Assembly: GCA_964558465.1 (NCBI GenBank)
Contig: CAZLEF010000086.1
Coordinates: 1 to 30,518, forward strand
Reading direction: 5' to 3'
DNA from: JACJYC01 sp964558465
GTDB lineage: Bacteria > Bacteroidota > Bacteroidia > Chitinophagales > Saprospiraceae
Length of the DNA stretch: 30,518 bases
The notes under the pieces were generated by a model. The model was not told where the DNA came from. It did no database searches and was given only the letters and a program-made list of their open reading frames with translations. The position numbers were made by a program, and so were the translations under genes. Position 1 is the stretch's first letter, and each line of letters starts with the position of its first letter. Below, piece after piece: positions 17,799 to 24,325 of the stretch.

Positions 17799-18148
17799 CT
17801 ATTCCGAAAAATTGTAAATAATCTCCTTAATTTGGGATTTGAAAACCGGGAGATGTGTATTGATGATCCGCCAAATGATATCATTTTGAATAGCATAATA
17901 ATCATGAACGAGAATATGCCTTAAGGCTTCAATTGCCTTCCATGAACTTCGGGGTATTTGTCTTTTAGTTTGGTGGTAAGATGATAAACAGCTTCCCCAA
18001 TAATTTCAAGTTGTTTGATGGATGCAAAACGGGTCTTGGAATCCGATTCGAAAAATTGTAAATCTATACCTTCAACGTACCCTTCTATTTCTAAAATGGC
18101 GTCTAGTATATGCCGGATTCTGGCGTCGTCAGGCGGCTTTTCTTTCAT
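17799..18148 (-). pseudogene. hepT: HepT-like (DUF86) toxin gene, frameshifted
   Basis: Reading from ATG 18148 gives KPPDDARIRHILDAILEIE and RFASIKQLEIIGEAVYHL, typical of HepT/HEPN toxins, but the frame stops at 17921 after KYPEV. Shifting by one base near 17938-17947 restores WKAIEALRHILVHDYY and a full C-terminus ending at 17799. The RNase/AMPylation motif RX4HXY (RHILVHDY) is thus only in the second frame. One extra C would rebuild a protein of about 116 residues with PW, as in relatives. As it stands the product is a 75-residue fragment lacking the active site. It overlaps mntA by 20 bp, as expected for a coupled toxin-antitoxin operon. Sequencing error cannot be excluded; no classic slippery site is seen. 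Confidence 0.85.
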
Positions 18149-18455
18149 AAATCAGGATTTTTTCTTTTTCCACCTGTGGTTTCACATATTTCGAAAGAGA
18201 TTTTTCGGTGACCAGATCTATTTCACGACCAGTCAATTCTTTTAGATCCAGGTAAATCTGAATGAATTCCATGCCAATCGGCACATTGGGGTCGAACACT
18301 ACATAAAGATCAATATCACTGTTTTCGTCTTGTTCATTTCTGGCAAAAGAGCCAAAAAGATAGGCTTTCAGCACCGGCTGGTTGCTGAAATAATCCTGTA
18401 GTTGATGAATGAGGTTCTGGTTGAAAGTATCGCTCACGACGGTATAAATTTTCAT
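18129..18455 (-). CDS. mntA: MntA-type nucleotidyltransferase antitoxin
   Basis: A 108-residue minimal nucleotidyltransferase. The active-site pattern GSX10DXD is intact as GSFARNEQDENSDID (about residues 36-50), followed by LYVVFDP. In HepT/MntA systems the antitoxin transfers AMP to the toxin tyrosine in RX4HXY and so silences its RNase. Here the antitoxin appears intact while the toxin is frameshifted, so the module is probably inactive or decaying. The ATG at 18455 is used; the preceding TTG at 18458 is part of a TATATTTG box. The ATG overlaps the TGA of a 24-codon upstream ORF (TGATG). Confidence 0.85.
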   Translation of the reverse strand: MKIYTVVSDTFNQNLIHQLQDYFSNQPVLKAYLFGSFARNEQDENSDIDLYVVFDPNVPIGMEFIQIYLDLKELTGREIDLVTEKSLSKYVKPQVEKEKILIYERKAA

Positions 18456-18529
18456 CAAATATAGAAAAAAATAGAACCCCTTTCGACTTTCTTGGCTTCC
18501 CGGATGCGTTGCAGGGCGAGTTCAGACAT
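18455..18529 (-). pseudogene. 24-codon ORF resembling the start of an LRR protein
   Basis: ATG 18529 opens a 24-residue frame starting MSELALQRIREAKK and ending in a TGA that overlaps the mntA ATG. From memory, openings such as M(S/T)xLAL..I.E.K are typical of leucine-rich-repeat/Roc-COR proteins of Bacteroidota and cyanobacteria. After about 14 residues similarity stops, so it could be the stub of a deleted LRR gene whose remainder was replaced by mntA/hepT. It could equally be chance or a leader peptide coupled to mntA. Weak support. Confidence 0.3.
18456..18463 (-). promoter_or_regulatory. TATATTTG directly abutting the mntA ATG
   Basis: A perfect TAnnTTTG match ends one base before the mntA start codon. 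If it functions, the transcript would begin at or just after the ATG, implying leaderless translation or a later start. It may be coincidental, because mntA could also be read from upstream. Confidence 0.3.
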
Positions 18530-18626
18530 GGTTGAACACAGGTTAAACGTGAAATAGTTTTTTTTCCTTCGTAAAAGTAGCCAAATCAAGGCAATGGGCA
18601 AAATTTGCGGCTTGAGAAATATAGGT

Positions 18627-18668
18627 TAAAATGTAAAATGTAGAATGCGAAATTTAAAATTTAAAAGT
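18627..18668. repeat. AT-rich 7-bp array (TAAAATG-type, 6 units)
   Basis: Six 7-bp units in perfect register: TAAAATG, TAAAATG, TAGAATG, CGAAATT, TAAAATT and TAAAAGT. It lies mid-gap between mntA's upstream region and the aminotransferase stop. Nothing gene-like was found elsewhere in 18530-18826 apart from this array and the one at 18791-18811. Confidence 0.75.
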
Positions 18669-18790
18669 GGCTAAATTGCGGACATTGTAATCACCATCCA
18701 ATCAGTCGGATGCAACTGCCACCCTCCTTCGCCAACAACTTCCCACGCATGCTTGGTTCGTCGGTCGGAGAAGGCTCCGGCGGGCGAAGA

Positions 18791-18811
18791 CTGCCAACTG
18801 CCAACTGCCAA
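18791..18811. repeat. 7-bp tandem array (CTGCCAA x3)
   Basis: Three perfect CTGCCAA units end 15 bp before the aminotransferase stop codon. The unit is the reverse complement of the TTGGCAG register of the arrays next to clpX. Confidence 0.85.
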
Positions 18812-18826
18812 CTTAATGTGGAACCC

Positions 18827-19936
18827 TCACAACATCTCCCCCAACGCCCCCACCAACGCATCCACGTGCCCGCGCGTGCAGCTCTCCCCCATGATCCCCA
18901 CCCGCCAGATCTTGCCGGCAAAGGCGCCCAGCCCCCCGCCTACTTCGATATTGTATTTGTCCAGCAATTGGCTGCGCAGCGCAGCCTCGTCCAACCCGTC
19001 GGGCAAATAAACCGCGTTCAGGTTGGGCAGCCGGTACGGCTCTTCCACCAGGAACCGGAAACCCAGGTTTTCCAATTGCTCCTTCAGGTACAGGTGTACT
19101 TCCCGGTGCCGGGCCCAGCGATTTTCAAGGCCTTCTTCCAACACGAGGTTCAGCGCTTCGTGCAGGGCAAAAATCGAGGAAACAGGGGCCGTATGGTGGT
19201 AAGCCCGCCGGGCGCCGGCCCAGTAGTTTTTGACCAGGCTAAGGTCCAGGAACCAGCTTTGCACCTTGGTCTTCCGGTTGTCCAGGGCCTTGACTGCCGC
19301 CTCTGAAAAACTCACGGGCGACAACCCCGGCGGGGCGCTCAGGCATTTCTGAGAGCCGGAATAAACGGCGTCGATGCCCCATTCGTCCACCTTCAGCGGA
19401 ACGCCGCACCAGGAGGTCACCGCGTCCACCACCAGCAGGGCGCCGGCATCGTGTACCAGTTTGCTGATCTCCTCCAGCGGTTGCAACGCGCCGGTGGAGG
19501 TTTCTGCGTGCACGAGAGCTACCAGTTTGGGCTTCGGACAGGCATCCAGGGCTTTTTTGATCTGGCCCGGTTCGGTCACCTTGCCCCATTCGGTATCCAC
19601 CCGGTGGACGGTGGCGCCGCACCGTTCGGCAATGTCCGCCATCCGGCCGCCGAACACGCCGTTGATGCAGATGATGCATTCGTCGCCGGGTTCCAGGAGA
19701 TTGACCAGGCAGGTTTCCATGCCCGCGCTGCCGGGGGCCGAGACCACAAATGTCAGGTGGTTTTGGGTCAGAAAGGTCTGTTGCACCATGCTTTTCACTT
19801 CGTCCATCATGCGGACAAATTCGGGGTCGAGGTGGCCGATCAGCGGGCTCGACATGGCCCGGAGCACCCGGGGGTGAGCGTCGGACGGGCCGGGGCCCAT
19901 CAGGATGCGTTTGGGGGGATGGAAGGGGTAATTCAT
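18827..19936 (-). CDS. Class V PLP aminotransferase (alanine/serine-glyoxylate aminotransferase family)
   Basis: A 369-residue pyridoxal-phosphate enzyme of fold type I, class V. It begins PKRILMGPGPSDAHPRVL, the classic GPGP start of the alanine-glyoxylate/serine-pyruvate group. Lys197 in SGSQKCLSAPPG is the expected Schiff-base lysine, Asp171 in LLVVDAVTSW the cofactor-nitrogen partner, and HAETSTG (143-149) a substrate/phosphate-binding stretch. Length is normal for the group. Likely reaction: an amino group from alanine or serine to glyoxylate, giving glycine; the exact donor cannot be read. The ATG at 19936 is preceded at 6 bp by a 9-bp tandem array. The next upstream gene on the same strand is a FAD/Fe-S dehydrogenase that could supply glyoxylate from glycolate (inference). 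Confidence 0.9.
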   Translation of the reverse strand: MNYPFHPPKRILMGPGPSDAHPRVLRAMSSPLIGHLDPEFVRMMDEVKSMVQQTFLTQNHLTFVVSAPGSAGMETCLVNLLEPGDECIICINGVFGGRMADIAERCGATVHRVDTEWGKVTEPGQIKKALDACPKPKLVALVHAETSTGALQPLEEISKLVHDAGALLVVDAVTSWCGVPLKVDEWGIDAVYSGSQKCLSAPPGLSPVSFSEAAVKALDNRKTKVQSWFLDLSLVKNYWAGARRAYHHTAPVSSIFALHEALNLVLEEGLENRWARHREVHLYLKEQLENLGFRFLVEEPYRLPNLNAVYLPDGLDEAALRSQLLDKYNIEVGGGLGAFAGKIWRVGIMGESCTRGHVDALVGALGEML

Positions 19937-19941
19937 GAATT

Positions 19942-20067
19942 GATACGATTGGTTCGATTGGTTCGATTGGTTCGATTGGTTCGATTGGTTCGATTGGTTC
20001 GATTGATACGATTGATACGATTGATACGATTGGTTCGATTGGTTCGATTGGTTCGATTGATACGATT
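19942..20067. repeat. 9-bp tandem array (GGTTCGATT / GATACGATT, 14 copies)
   Basis: Fourteen perfect-register 9-bp units in blocks: one GATACGATT, six GGTTCGATT, three GATACGATT, three GGTTCGATT, one GATACGATT. Read on the minus strand it is AATCGAACC, the same unit and same sense orientation relative to the following gene as at 1-102. It occupies nearly all of the 5' leader of the aminotransferase gene, ending 6 bp from its ATG. Confidence 0.95.
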
Positions 20068-20095
20068 GATGACCGCCTTTAAATCAACGCATCAA

Positions 20096-20112
20096 CCACG
20101 CCTATGGCGTGG
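20096..20112. terminator. Short GC hairpin downstream of the FAD/Fe-S dehydrogenase gene
   Basis: Perfect 7-bp arms CCACGCC (20096-20102) and GGCGTGG (20106-20112) flank a 3-nt loop, 27 bp past the dehydrogenase stop on the minus strand. The following minus-strand bases are only moderately T-rich (TTGATGCGTTGATTT), so termination is possible but unproven. Confidence 0.35.
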
Positions 20113-20122
20113 CACGCACTTC

Positions 20123-20154
20123 CTCGATTCCTCGATTCCTCAAATCCTCGATTC
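20123..20154. repeat. 8-bp tandem array (CTCGATTC x3 plus variant) forming a gene end
   Basis: Four 8-bp units: CTCGATTC, CTCGATTC, CTCAAATC, CTCGATTC. The stop codon of the dehydrogenase (20140-20142) lies inside the variant unit, and part of the final EESRI tail is encoded by the repeat. Confidence 0.8.
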
Positions 20155-23079
20155 CTCCCCTCCAACAGCCACCTCATCCAGCAATTTTAAAATCGATTCA
20201 TAATTTTTTCCCACGGCCTCCGAAAGCGCCATTTCGCAGGTGACGGAGGTGGAATAATAGCCGTCATAACCGGTTAAACTGACCTCGGCCGCTTCCCGTT
20301 GGGTGGCTGCGCCGGTCAGTTCAGGAAAGAAAAACCCACGGTCGCCGGCCATGCCGCAACAGCCCGCAAAAAACGGAATATCCGCTTCTTTGGCGCAAGC
20401 CTTCCCGATGGCCTGCAATTTAGGGATTAAACCCATTTTATGCGCCGAACATACCGGATGAAAAACGATTTTTTCTTTGGGATTTGTAATGTTCAGGCGG
20501 GGCAAAAGTTCGTCCGCCGCAAATTCGATGAGGTCGAGGATTTTCATCCGGTCAAATCGGGTCTTATTTTCCTCCGAGAGGAAATTCCGGCAGTTTTTCA
20601 AAGTTTGAGTGCAACTGGTTACATCCATTACAACGGTGATCTTTCCGCCCTCTGAACTCTGCCATAAGGTTTCAATGGCCCGATTGGCAGTCAACCGGTA
20701 AGCATCCAAAAATCCTTTGGACGAAAAAACCTGGCCGCAGCAAGCGATATTTACATCCCGGTTAACCATCATTTGAATCCCCGCTTTCGAACACAAACTT
20801 TCCATTCTTTCGAACACTTCACCGCCCATCAAACGGTTGATGCAGGAGCAGAAATACAGGACTTTCTGCTCATCGGATATTTTTTGCTTTTGGTGAGGGA
20901 ATTGGAGACTGGGGGACTGGGAGATGGGGAGAGGGGGAGATGGGGAGACTGGGAGACTGGGAGAGGGGGAGACTTGGGGAGATGGGGAGACTTGGCGAGA
21001 GGACGAGGGGGCGAGAAAAGAGGCGGCGGGCGTTTTTTTAAAATGATTCGACCAAAGCGGCATACCGGGAAGCCACTTTTTTAACCCGGAGGTCAGGTTT
21101 TTCATGAAATTTTTGCCCAAAATCCGGTTGAAAAAAAATCCCGTTTTCAAGGTGAAACGGACCATTTTTTCAACCAATACAAAATGGGCGGCTGCCAGCG
21201 CGGCTATTTTATTCCGGAATGCCGAATGGTTCTCGCGCCTGAGGCGTTTGACGAGGTCGCCGGTATTGATGTCCACCGGGCAGTTGGCAGCGCAAAGGCC
21301 GTCAACGGCGCAGGTTTCGAGGCCGTCGTAAGCGTAATCTTTCAGCAAGGCTGCTTTGGCAGCGTAGTCGCCGGCCGTTTCCAGCCGTTTCATGGCCCTT
21401 CTGACGGCGATGCGGCGGCGGGGGGTCAGCGTCAGGTCGCGGCTGGGGCAACTCGACTCACAAAAACCGCATTCGATGCACCGGTCCACTTCCTCTTCCA
21501 CCACGGGCATGACCTTGAGGTGGTGGACATGGGTCAGCGGGTCTTCTGTGATGACAATACCGGGGTTGAGGAGGTTGGCCGGGTCGATGAGCTGTTTGAG
21601 TTTTTTCATGATCCGGTAGGCGTCCGGGCCCCATTCCTTTTCGATATAGGCGGAGACGGCCCTGCCCGAACTGTGTTCGCCTTTCAGCGCGCCGTCGTAT
21701 TTGTTCAGCACGAGGCCAAAAAGTTCGTCGTTGAATTTTTCGTAATGGTCTATATCCTTTTGTGTGGCATAACTCTGAGAAATAACAAAATGCAGGTTCC
21801 CGTCTTTTGCGTGTCCGAAAATGATGCCGTTGTCATAGTTGTATTTTTCAAACAGGCGCTGTACGTCCAACACCGCTTCGCCCAGGCGTTCCACCGGAAA
21901 GGTAAAATCTTCCATGAGCGCCGAGGTCCCTTTCGCACGCATGCCGGCTACGGAAGGATACATGCCCTTGCGGATCTTCCACATCAGGGCCTGTTCCGAA
22001 ACGTCGCGGGTGAAACGAGGCGCCTGGATCAGGGGCAATTTCGAAAAAACGGGTTGTGCATTTTTGTGTCTTTCCAGCAGTCCTGCTTCCGTGGATTCCT
22101 GGAATTCGCATAAAATCGCGGAGGCTTGCGCCGGCAAAGCTTTCAGGAAATCCGGTACACCCGGCATGTTTTCTACCGAACGCAGGGAAGCGCGGTCCAT
22201 AAATTCCAGGGCTTCAGCGCCGGTATTTTTCAATCCGGCGATGGCATTGCAGGCGGTTTCGGGGCTGTCGAAGTAGAGCATGCCCGTCAGTTTGTGGGGC
22301 AGATCGGGGACTGTATTCAGAACGGCCTCTGCAATAAAAGCCAGGGTGCCCTCGCCGCCGATGATCACGTGGGCCAGGATATCGAGCGGGTGTTCAAAAT
22401 CGACAAAGGCGTTAATGCAGTAGCCCACGGTATTCTTCTGGCGGTATTTTTTGCGAATGCGCTCTACCAATACCGGGTTGCCCAGCACTTCTCTTTTCAG
22501 CGCTGCCAGCCCCAGGCAGACATCCGTCGCTTCCGTTTCAAAACGGGCATAATCACCGGGATTTCCGGTGTTGAAAACAAGGCCGTTGGGCAGTACGAAG
22601 GACAGGGACTTCAGGGTATGGTAGGCATTGTTGACGACCCCGCAACACATACCGCTGGAGTTGTTGGACAGGATGCCGCCCATCATGGCTGCGTTGATGG
22701 AGGCGGGGTCGGGGCCGATCTTGCGCCCGTATTTCCGCAAAGCCGCGTTGACATGGGCGCCGATCACCGCAGGCTCCACCCGCACCGCCAGGCCGTCGTT
22801 TTCCGGCGTTACCCGTCGCCAATGGTTGCTCAGGTCCACGAGGATGCCGTCGGTGACCGCCTGGCCGGAAAGACTCGTGCCACCTGCGCGAAAGGTAAGG
22901 CTGATCTGGTGTTGGTGGGAAAAAGCAAATAAATTTTGAATTTCTTCGATCGAAACGGGTTGGACAACGGCCTTGGGAACCAGATAGAAGTGGCTTGCGT
23001 CGCTGGCATAAGCGTAGCGGTCGATGAGCCGCGATTTGATGCGCTCCCCGGGCAGGAATTGGTGCAGTTCGTTGAGCAT
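20140..23079 (-). CDS. FAD-linked oxidase fused to Fe-S (GlcD-GlcF/YdiJ-like) dehydrogenase
   Basis: A 979-residue fusion oxidising a D-2-hydroxy acid (D-lactate, D-2-hydroxyglutarate or glycolate; which one is not readable) and passing electrons through Fe-S centres. The N-terminal FAD_binding_4 domain has the pyrophosphate loop FRAGGTSLSGQAVTDG at 63-78 and GPDPASINAAMMGGILSNNSSG. A FAD-oxidase C domain follows with HAKDGNLHF. Two ferredoxin-type cysteine clusters, CIECGFCESSCP (about 534) and CAVDGLCAANCP (about 590), come next, then a CCG domain with ACCGQ (about 780) and GCCGMAG (about 905). Between the ferredoxin and CCG parts residues about 689-726 are a Ser-Pro-rich stretch encoded by a tandem repeat. 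ATG 23079 lies just after a TAGATTTG box. Confidence 0.9.
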   Translation of the reverse strand: MLNELHQFLPGERIKSRLIDRYAYASDASHFYLVPKAVVQPVSIEEIQNLFAFSHQHQISLTFRAGGTSLSGQAVTDGILVDLSNHWRRVTPENDGLAVRVEPAVIGAHVNAALRKYGRKIGPDPASINAAMMGGILSNNSSGMCCGVVNNAYHTLKSLSFVLPNGLVFNTGNPGDYARFETEATDVCLGLAALKREVLGNPVLVERIRKKYRQKNTVGYCINAFVDFEHPLDILAHVIIGGEGTLAFIAEAVLNTVPDLPHKLTGMLYFDSPETACNAIAGLKNTGAEALEFMDRASLRSVENMPGVPDFLKALPAQASAILCEFQESTEAGLLERHKNAQPVFSKLPLIQAPRFTRDVSEQALMWKIRKGMYPSVAGMRAKGTSALMEDFTFPVERLGEAVLDVQRLFEKYNYDNGIIFGHAKDGNLHFVISQSYATQKDIDHYEKFNDELFGLVLNKYDGALKGEHSSGRAVSAYIEKEWGPDAYRIMKKLKQLIDPANLLNPGIVITEDPLTHVHHLKVMPVVEEEVDRCIECGFCESSCPSRDLTLTPRRRIAVRRAMKRLETAGDYAAKAALLKDYAYDGLETCAVDGLCAANCPVDINTGDLVKRLRRENHSAFRNKIAALAAAHFVLVEKMVRFTLKTGFFFNRILGKNFMKNLTSGLKKWLPGMPLWSNHFKKTPAASFLAPSSSRQVSPSPQVSPSPSLPVSPSPPLPISQSPSLQFPHQKQKISDEQKVLYFCSCINRLMGGEVFERMESLCSKAGIQMMVNRDVNIACCGQVFSSKGFLDAYRLTANRAIETLWQSSEGGKITVVMDVTSCTQTLKNCRNFLSEENKTRFDRMKILDLIEFAADELLPRLNITNPKEKIVFHPVCSAHKMGLIPKLQAIGKACAKEADIPFFAGCCGMAGDRGFFFPELTGAATQREAAEVSLTGYDGYYSTSVTCEMALSEAVGKNYESILKLLDEVAVGGEESRI
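20902..21016. repeat. Tandem G/A-rich repeat inside a coding region
   Basis: About 115 bp of imperfect 8-bp units of the form GGGAGACT/GGGAGATG/GGGAGAGG on the plus strand, with one- and two-base slips. On the coding (minus) strand it is read in frame as VSPSP/LPVSPSP-type residues within the FAD/Fe-S dehydrogenase. Neighbouring coding sequence is not repetitive. Confidence 0.88.
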
Positions 23080-23086
23080 GGTAACA

Positions 23087-23094
23087 CAAATCTA
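23087..23094 (-). promoter_or_regulatory. Putative -7 box (TAGATTTG) for the FAD/Fe-S dehydrogenase
   Basis: On the minus strand TAGATTTG fits TAnnTTTG and ends 7 bp before the ATG at 23079; a TTTG 23 bp upstream could serve as -33. The transcript leader would be very short. Confidence 0.5.
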
Positions 23095-23144
23095 AAGAAA
23101 CAAACCCGCATGTGGATCAAATCCCGGCAAAGGATGCCGTATGA

Positions 23145-23213
23145 GGTTTAAACCACACTACTGGACATTATTGTTTTAAGGCAAAAAACTTGTCCAGCAG
23201 TATGGGTTTAACC
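23145..23213. repeat. Imperfect inverted repeat, 23-bp arms
   Basis: Arms 23145-23167 and 23191-23213 pair at 19 of 23 positions around a 23-bp centre. They begin GGTTTAAACC/GGTTAAACCC and end in CTGGACA. It lies upstream of the dehydrogenase promoter region. The TTTAAACCAC core also occurs in the palindrome at 24370-24419. Could be a small non-autonomous element or a terminator pair. Confidence 0.6.
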
Positions 23214-23234
23214 AGACTTCAACTTAACGATAGC

Positions 23235-23290
23235 GGGGAGACAAAGCGAAAGAATAAACGGGGGCTTTCACCCCCTCACCTTGTCTCCCC
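23235..23290 (-). terminator. Nested hairpins downstream of the DinB-like gene
   Basis: Outer perfect 10-bp arms GGGGAGACAA (23235-23244) and TTGTCTCCCC (23281-23290) enclose an inner GGGGG/CCCCC stem (23260-23264 with 23271-23275, 6-nt loop). On the minus strand the inner stem is followed by GTTTATTCTTT, which suits an intrinsic terminator for the DinB-like gene ending 62 bp earlier. The rest of 23080-23352 holds no gene. Confidence 0.5.
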
Positions 23291-23352
23291 ATCCGCCCGC
23301 GCCGGTCGGATAAATCTCCCCACCCTGTCAACAACGGGAAAATATCATCCGG

Positions 23353-23961
23353 TTATTTGGTCATCGGATACCCGGCAGTCGTTTTTACCTCATTCAGTTG
23401 TTGTGTATGCCGGTTGGTATGGCCGGCAATGAAGAGGATAAACTGGTAAGCGTCCATTTTTGCAAACGGCAAAGCTACGATATGGTTGCGCATATCCACA
23501 TCCGAGGTTTTAACCAGATCCACCAGCATTTTCCTTTTCGCGGTAAATGCCGCCATGGCTTCGTCATAAGACTTAAAACCGGTATTTTGCGGTTCAAAGG
23601 GTTCGGCGGTTTTGACTTTGTTACTCCTGTCGGTAATCATTTTTTTGACGCCTTCGTCCGTAGTTTCGAGTCCGGCTTTAGCGGCCGGATCAGCGGGGGC
23701 GGCCAGAGCCTGGTCGAGCGCGCCGCGGAGGGCCGCTTCAGAAAAAGCGATATGGTACAGGCATTCCTGCGGCGACCAGCGGTCGGGCGCCGGCTTGTGG
23801 TTCAGTTGTGCGGCAGAGAGGCCTTTGAGGCCCTTTTTCAGTTCTTTGGTACTCCAGTTGATGTACTTGACAGCCGCTTTGCGTTCGGCTTTGGTCAGGG
23901 ATTGGGCCGTAACGGCGCCGGCGAAAGTAAGGGTTAGAATGGCGATTAAAATTGTTTTCAT
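23353..23961 (-). CDS. Exported DinB-superfamily protein
   Basis: A 202-residue protein with a Sec signal peptide (MKTILIAILTLTFAGAVTAQ, cleavage after about residue 20) and a DinB four-helix-bundle domain. The putative metal-binding triad is visible: His70 in ECLYHIAFSE, and His181 and His185 in GHTNRHTQQL. The DRWSPQECLYH stretch is typical of DinB/DUF664 members. DinB-like proteins include metal-dependent thiol transferases; the substrate here is unknown, and the signal peptide places it in the periplasm. ATG 23961 follows a TACCTTTG box by 23 bp. It is probably monocistronic, ending before nested hairpins. Confidence 0.85.
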   Translation of the reverse strand: MKTILIAILTLTFAGAVTAQSLTKAERKAAVKYINWSTKELKKGLKGLSAAQLNHKPAPDRWSPQECLYHIAFSEAALRGALDQALAAPADPAAKAGLETTDEGVKKMITDRSNKVKTAEPFEPQNTGFKSYDEAMAAFTAKRKMLVDLVKTSDVDMRNHIVALPFAKMDAYQFILFIAGHTNRHTQQLNEVKTTAGYPMTK

Positions 23962-23984
23962 AATAATGGTTTTAAATTATATTA

Positions 23985-23992
23985 CAAAGGTA
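23985..23992 (-). promoter_or_regulatory. Putative -7 box (TACCTTTG) for the DinB-like gene
   Basis: On the minus strand TACCTTTG fits TAnnTTTG and ends 23 bp upstream of the ATG. The same octamer precedes the CHU_C and bglX genes. No TTTG -33 was found in the AT-rich upstream sequence. Confidence 0.5.
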
Positions 23993-24094
23993 TGAATAAA
24001 TACATAATGTTTTTATTTTAAAGGAATTATTTTCAGGGAAAATGATTAGAACCCGTTCCCGCGCCACGTGGGGAAAACAAATATCCGGCTATAA

Positions 24095-24325
24095 ATTTGT
24101 TTCGATTTCAAAGAACCCAACGCAGCTGAAGTACGAAGAATGGACGTTGTCGTAACTTACAATGACCAACGCAATGTGGTAGAGCTCAAACGTTGGGAAG
24201 GTGAAGCCTATCATCAGCAAGGCCTTCAGCAACTCAGCGACTATCTGGATATCCATTCGCTCCGAAAAGGATTCCTCCTGATCTTTGATTTTCGTAAGGA
24301 AAAAACCTATAAATCCGAAACATGA
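24095..24325 (+). pseudogene. Remnant of an AAA-ATPase/PD-(D/E)XK nuclease gene
   Basis: The frame encodes FDFKEPNAAEVRRMDVVVTY, then VVELKRWEGEAYHQQGLQQL and YLLIFDFRKEK-like FLLIFDFRKEKTYKSE. This is the C-terminal PD-(D/E)XK nuclease part of the large family in which an AAA-ATPase-like N-terminus precedes the nuclease. The Asp of RMDVVV and ELK of the ExK motif are present. Everything upstream is missing: a stop lies at 24092, and typical members are about 500 residues, against about 76 here. The frame ends in a TGA formed inside the left terminal repeat of the MITE-like element. The surviving segment is recognisable enough to suggest a recent loss. An ATG at 24140 gives a 61-residue frame, unlikely to be functional. 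Confidence 0.75.

Noticed and set aside
17756..17905. N-terminal extension of the type A T9SS protein
   Set aside because: These codons read the HepT remnant out of frame, whereas GTG 17755 begins a clean signal peptide.
19451..20203. Plus-strand frame encoding an Arg-Leu-Val repeat protein
   Set aside because: The repetitive part is the translated 9-bp array, and the rest is antisense to the aminotransferase gene.
23962..24094. Full-length nuclease gene upstream of the remnant
   Set aside because: A stop at 24092 and the absence of ATPase motifs upstream show that the 5' part is gone.
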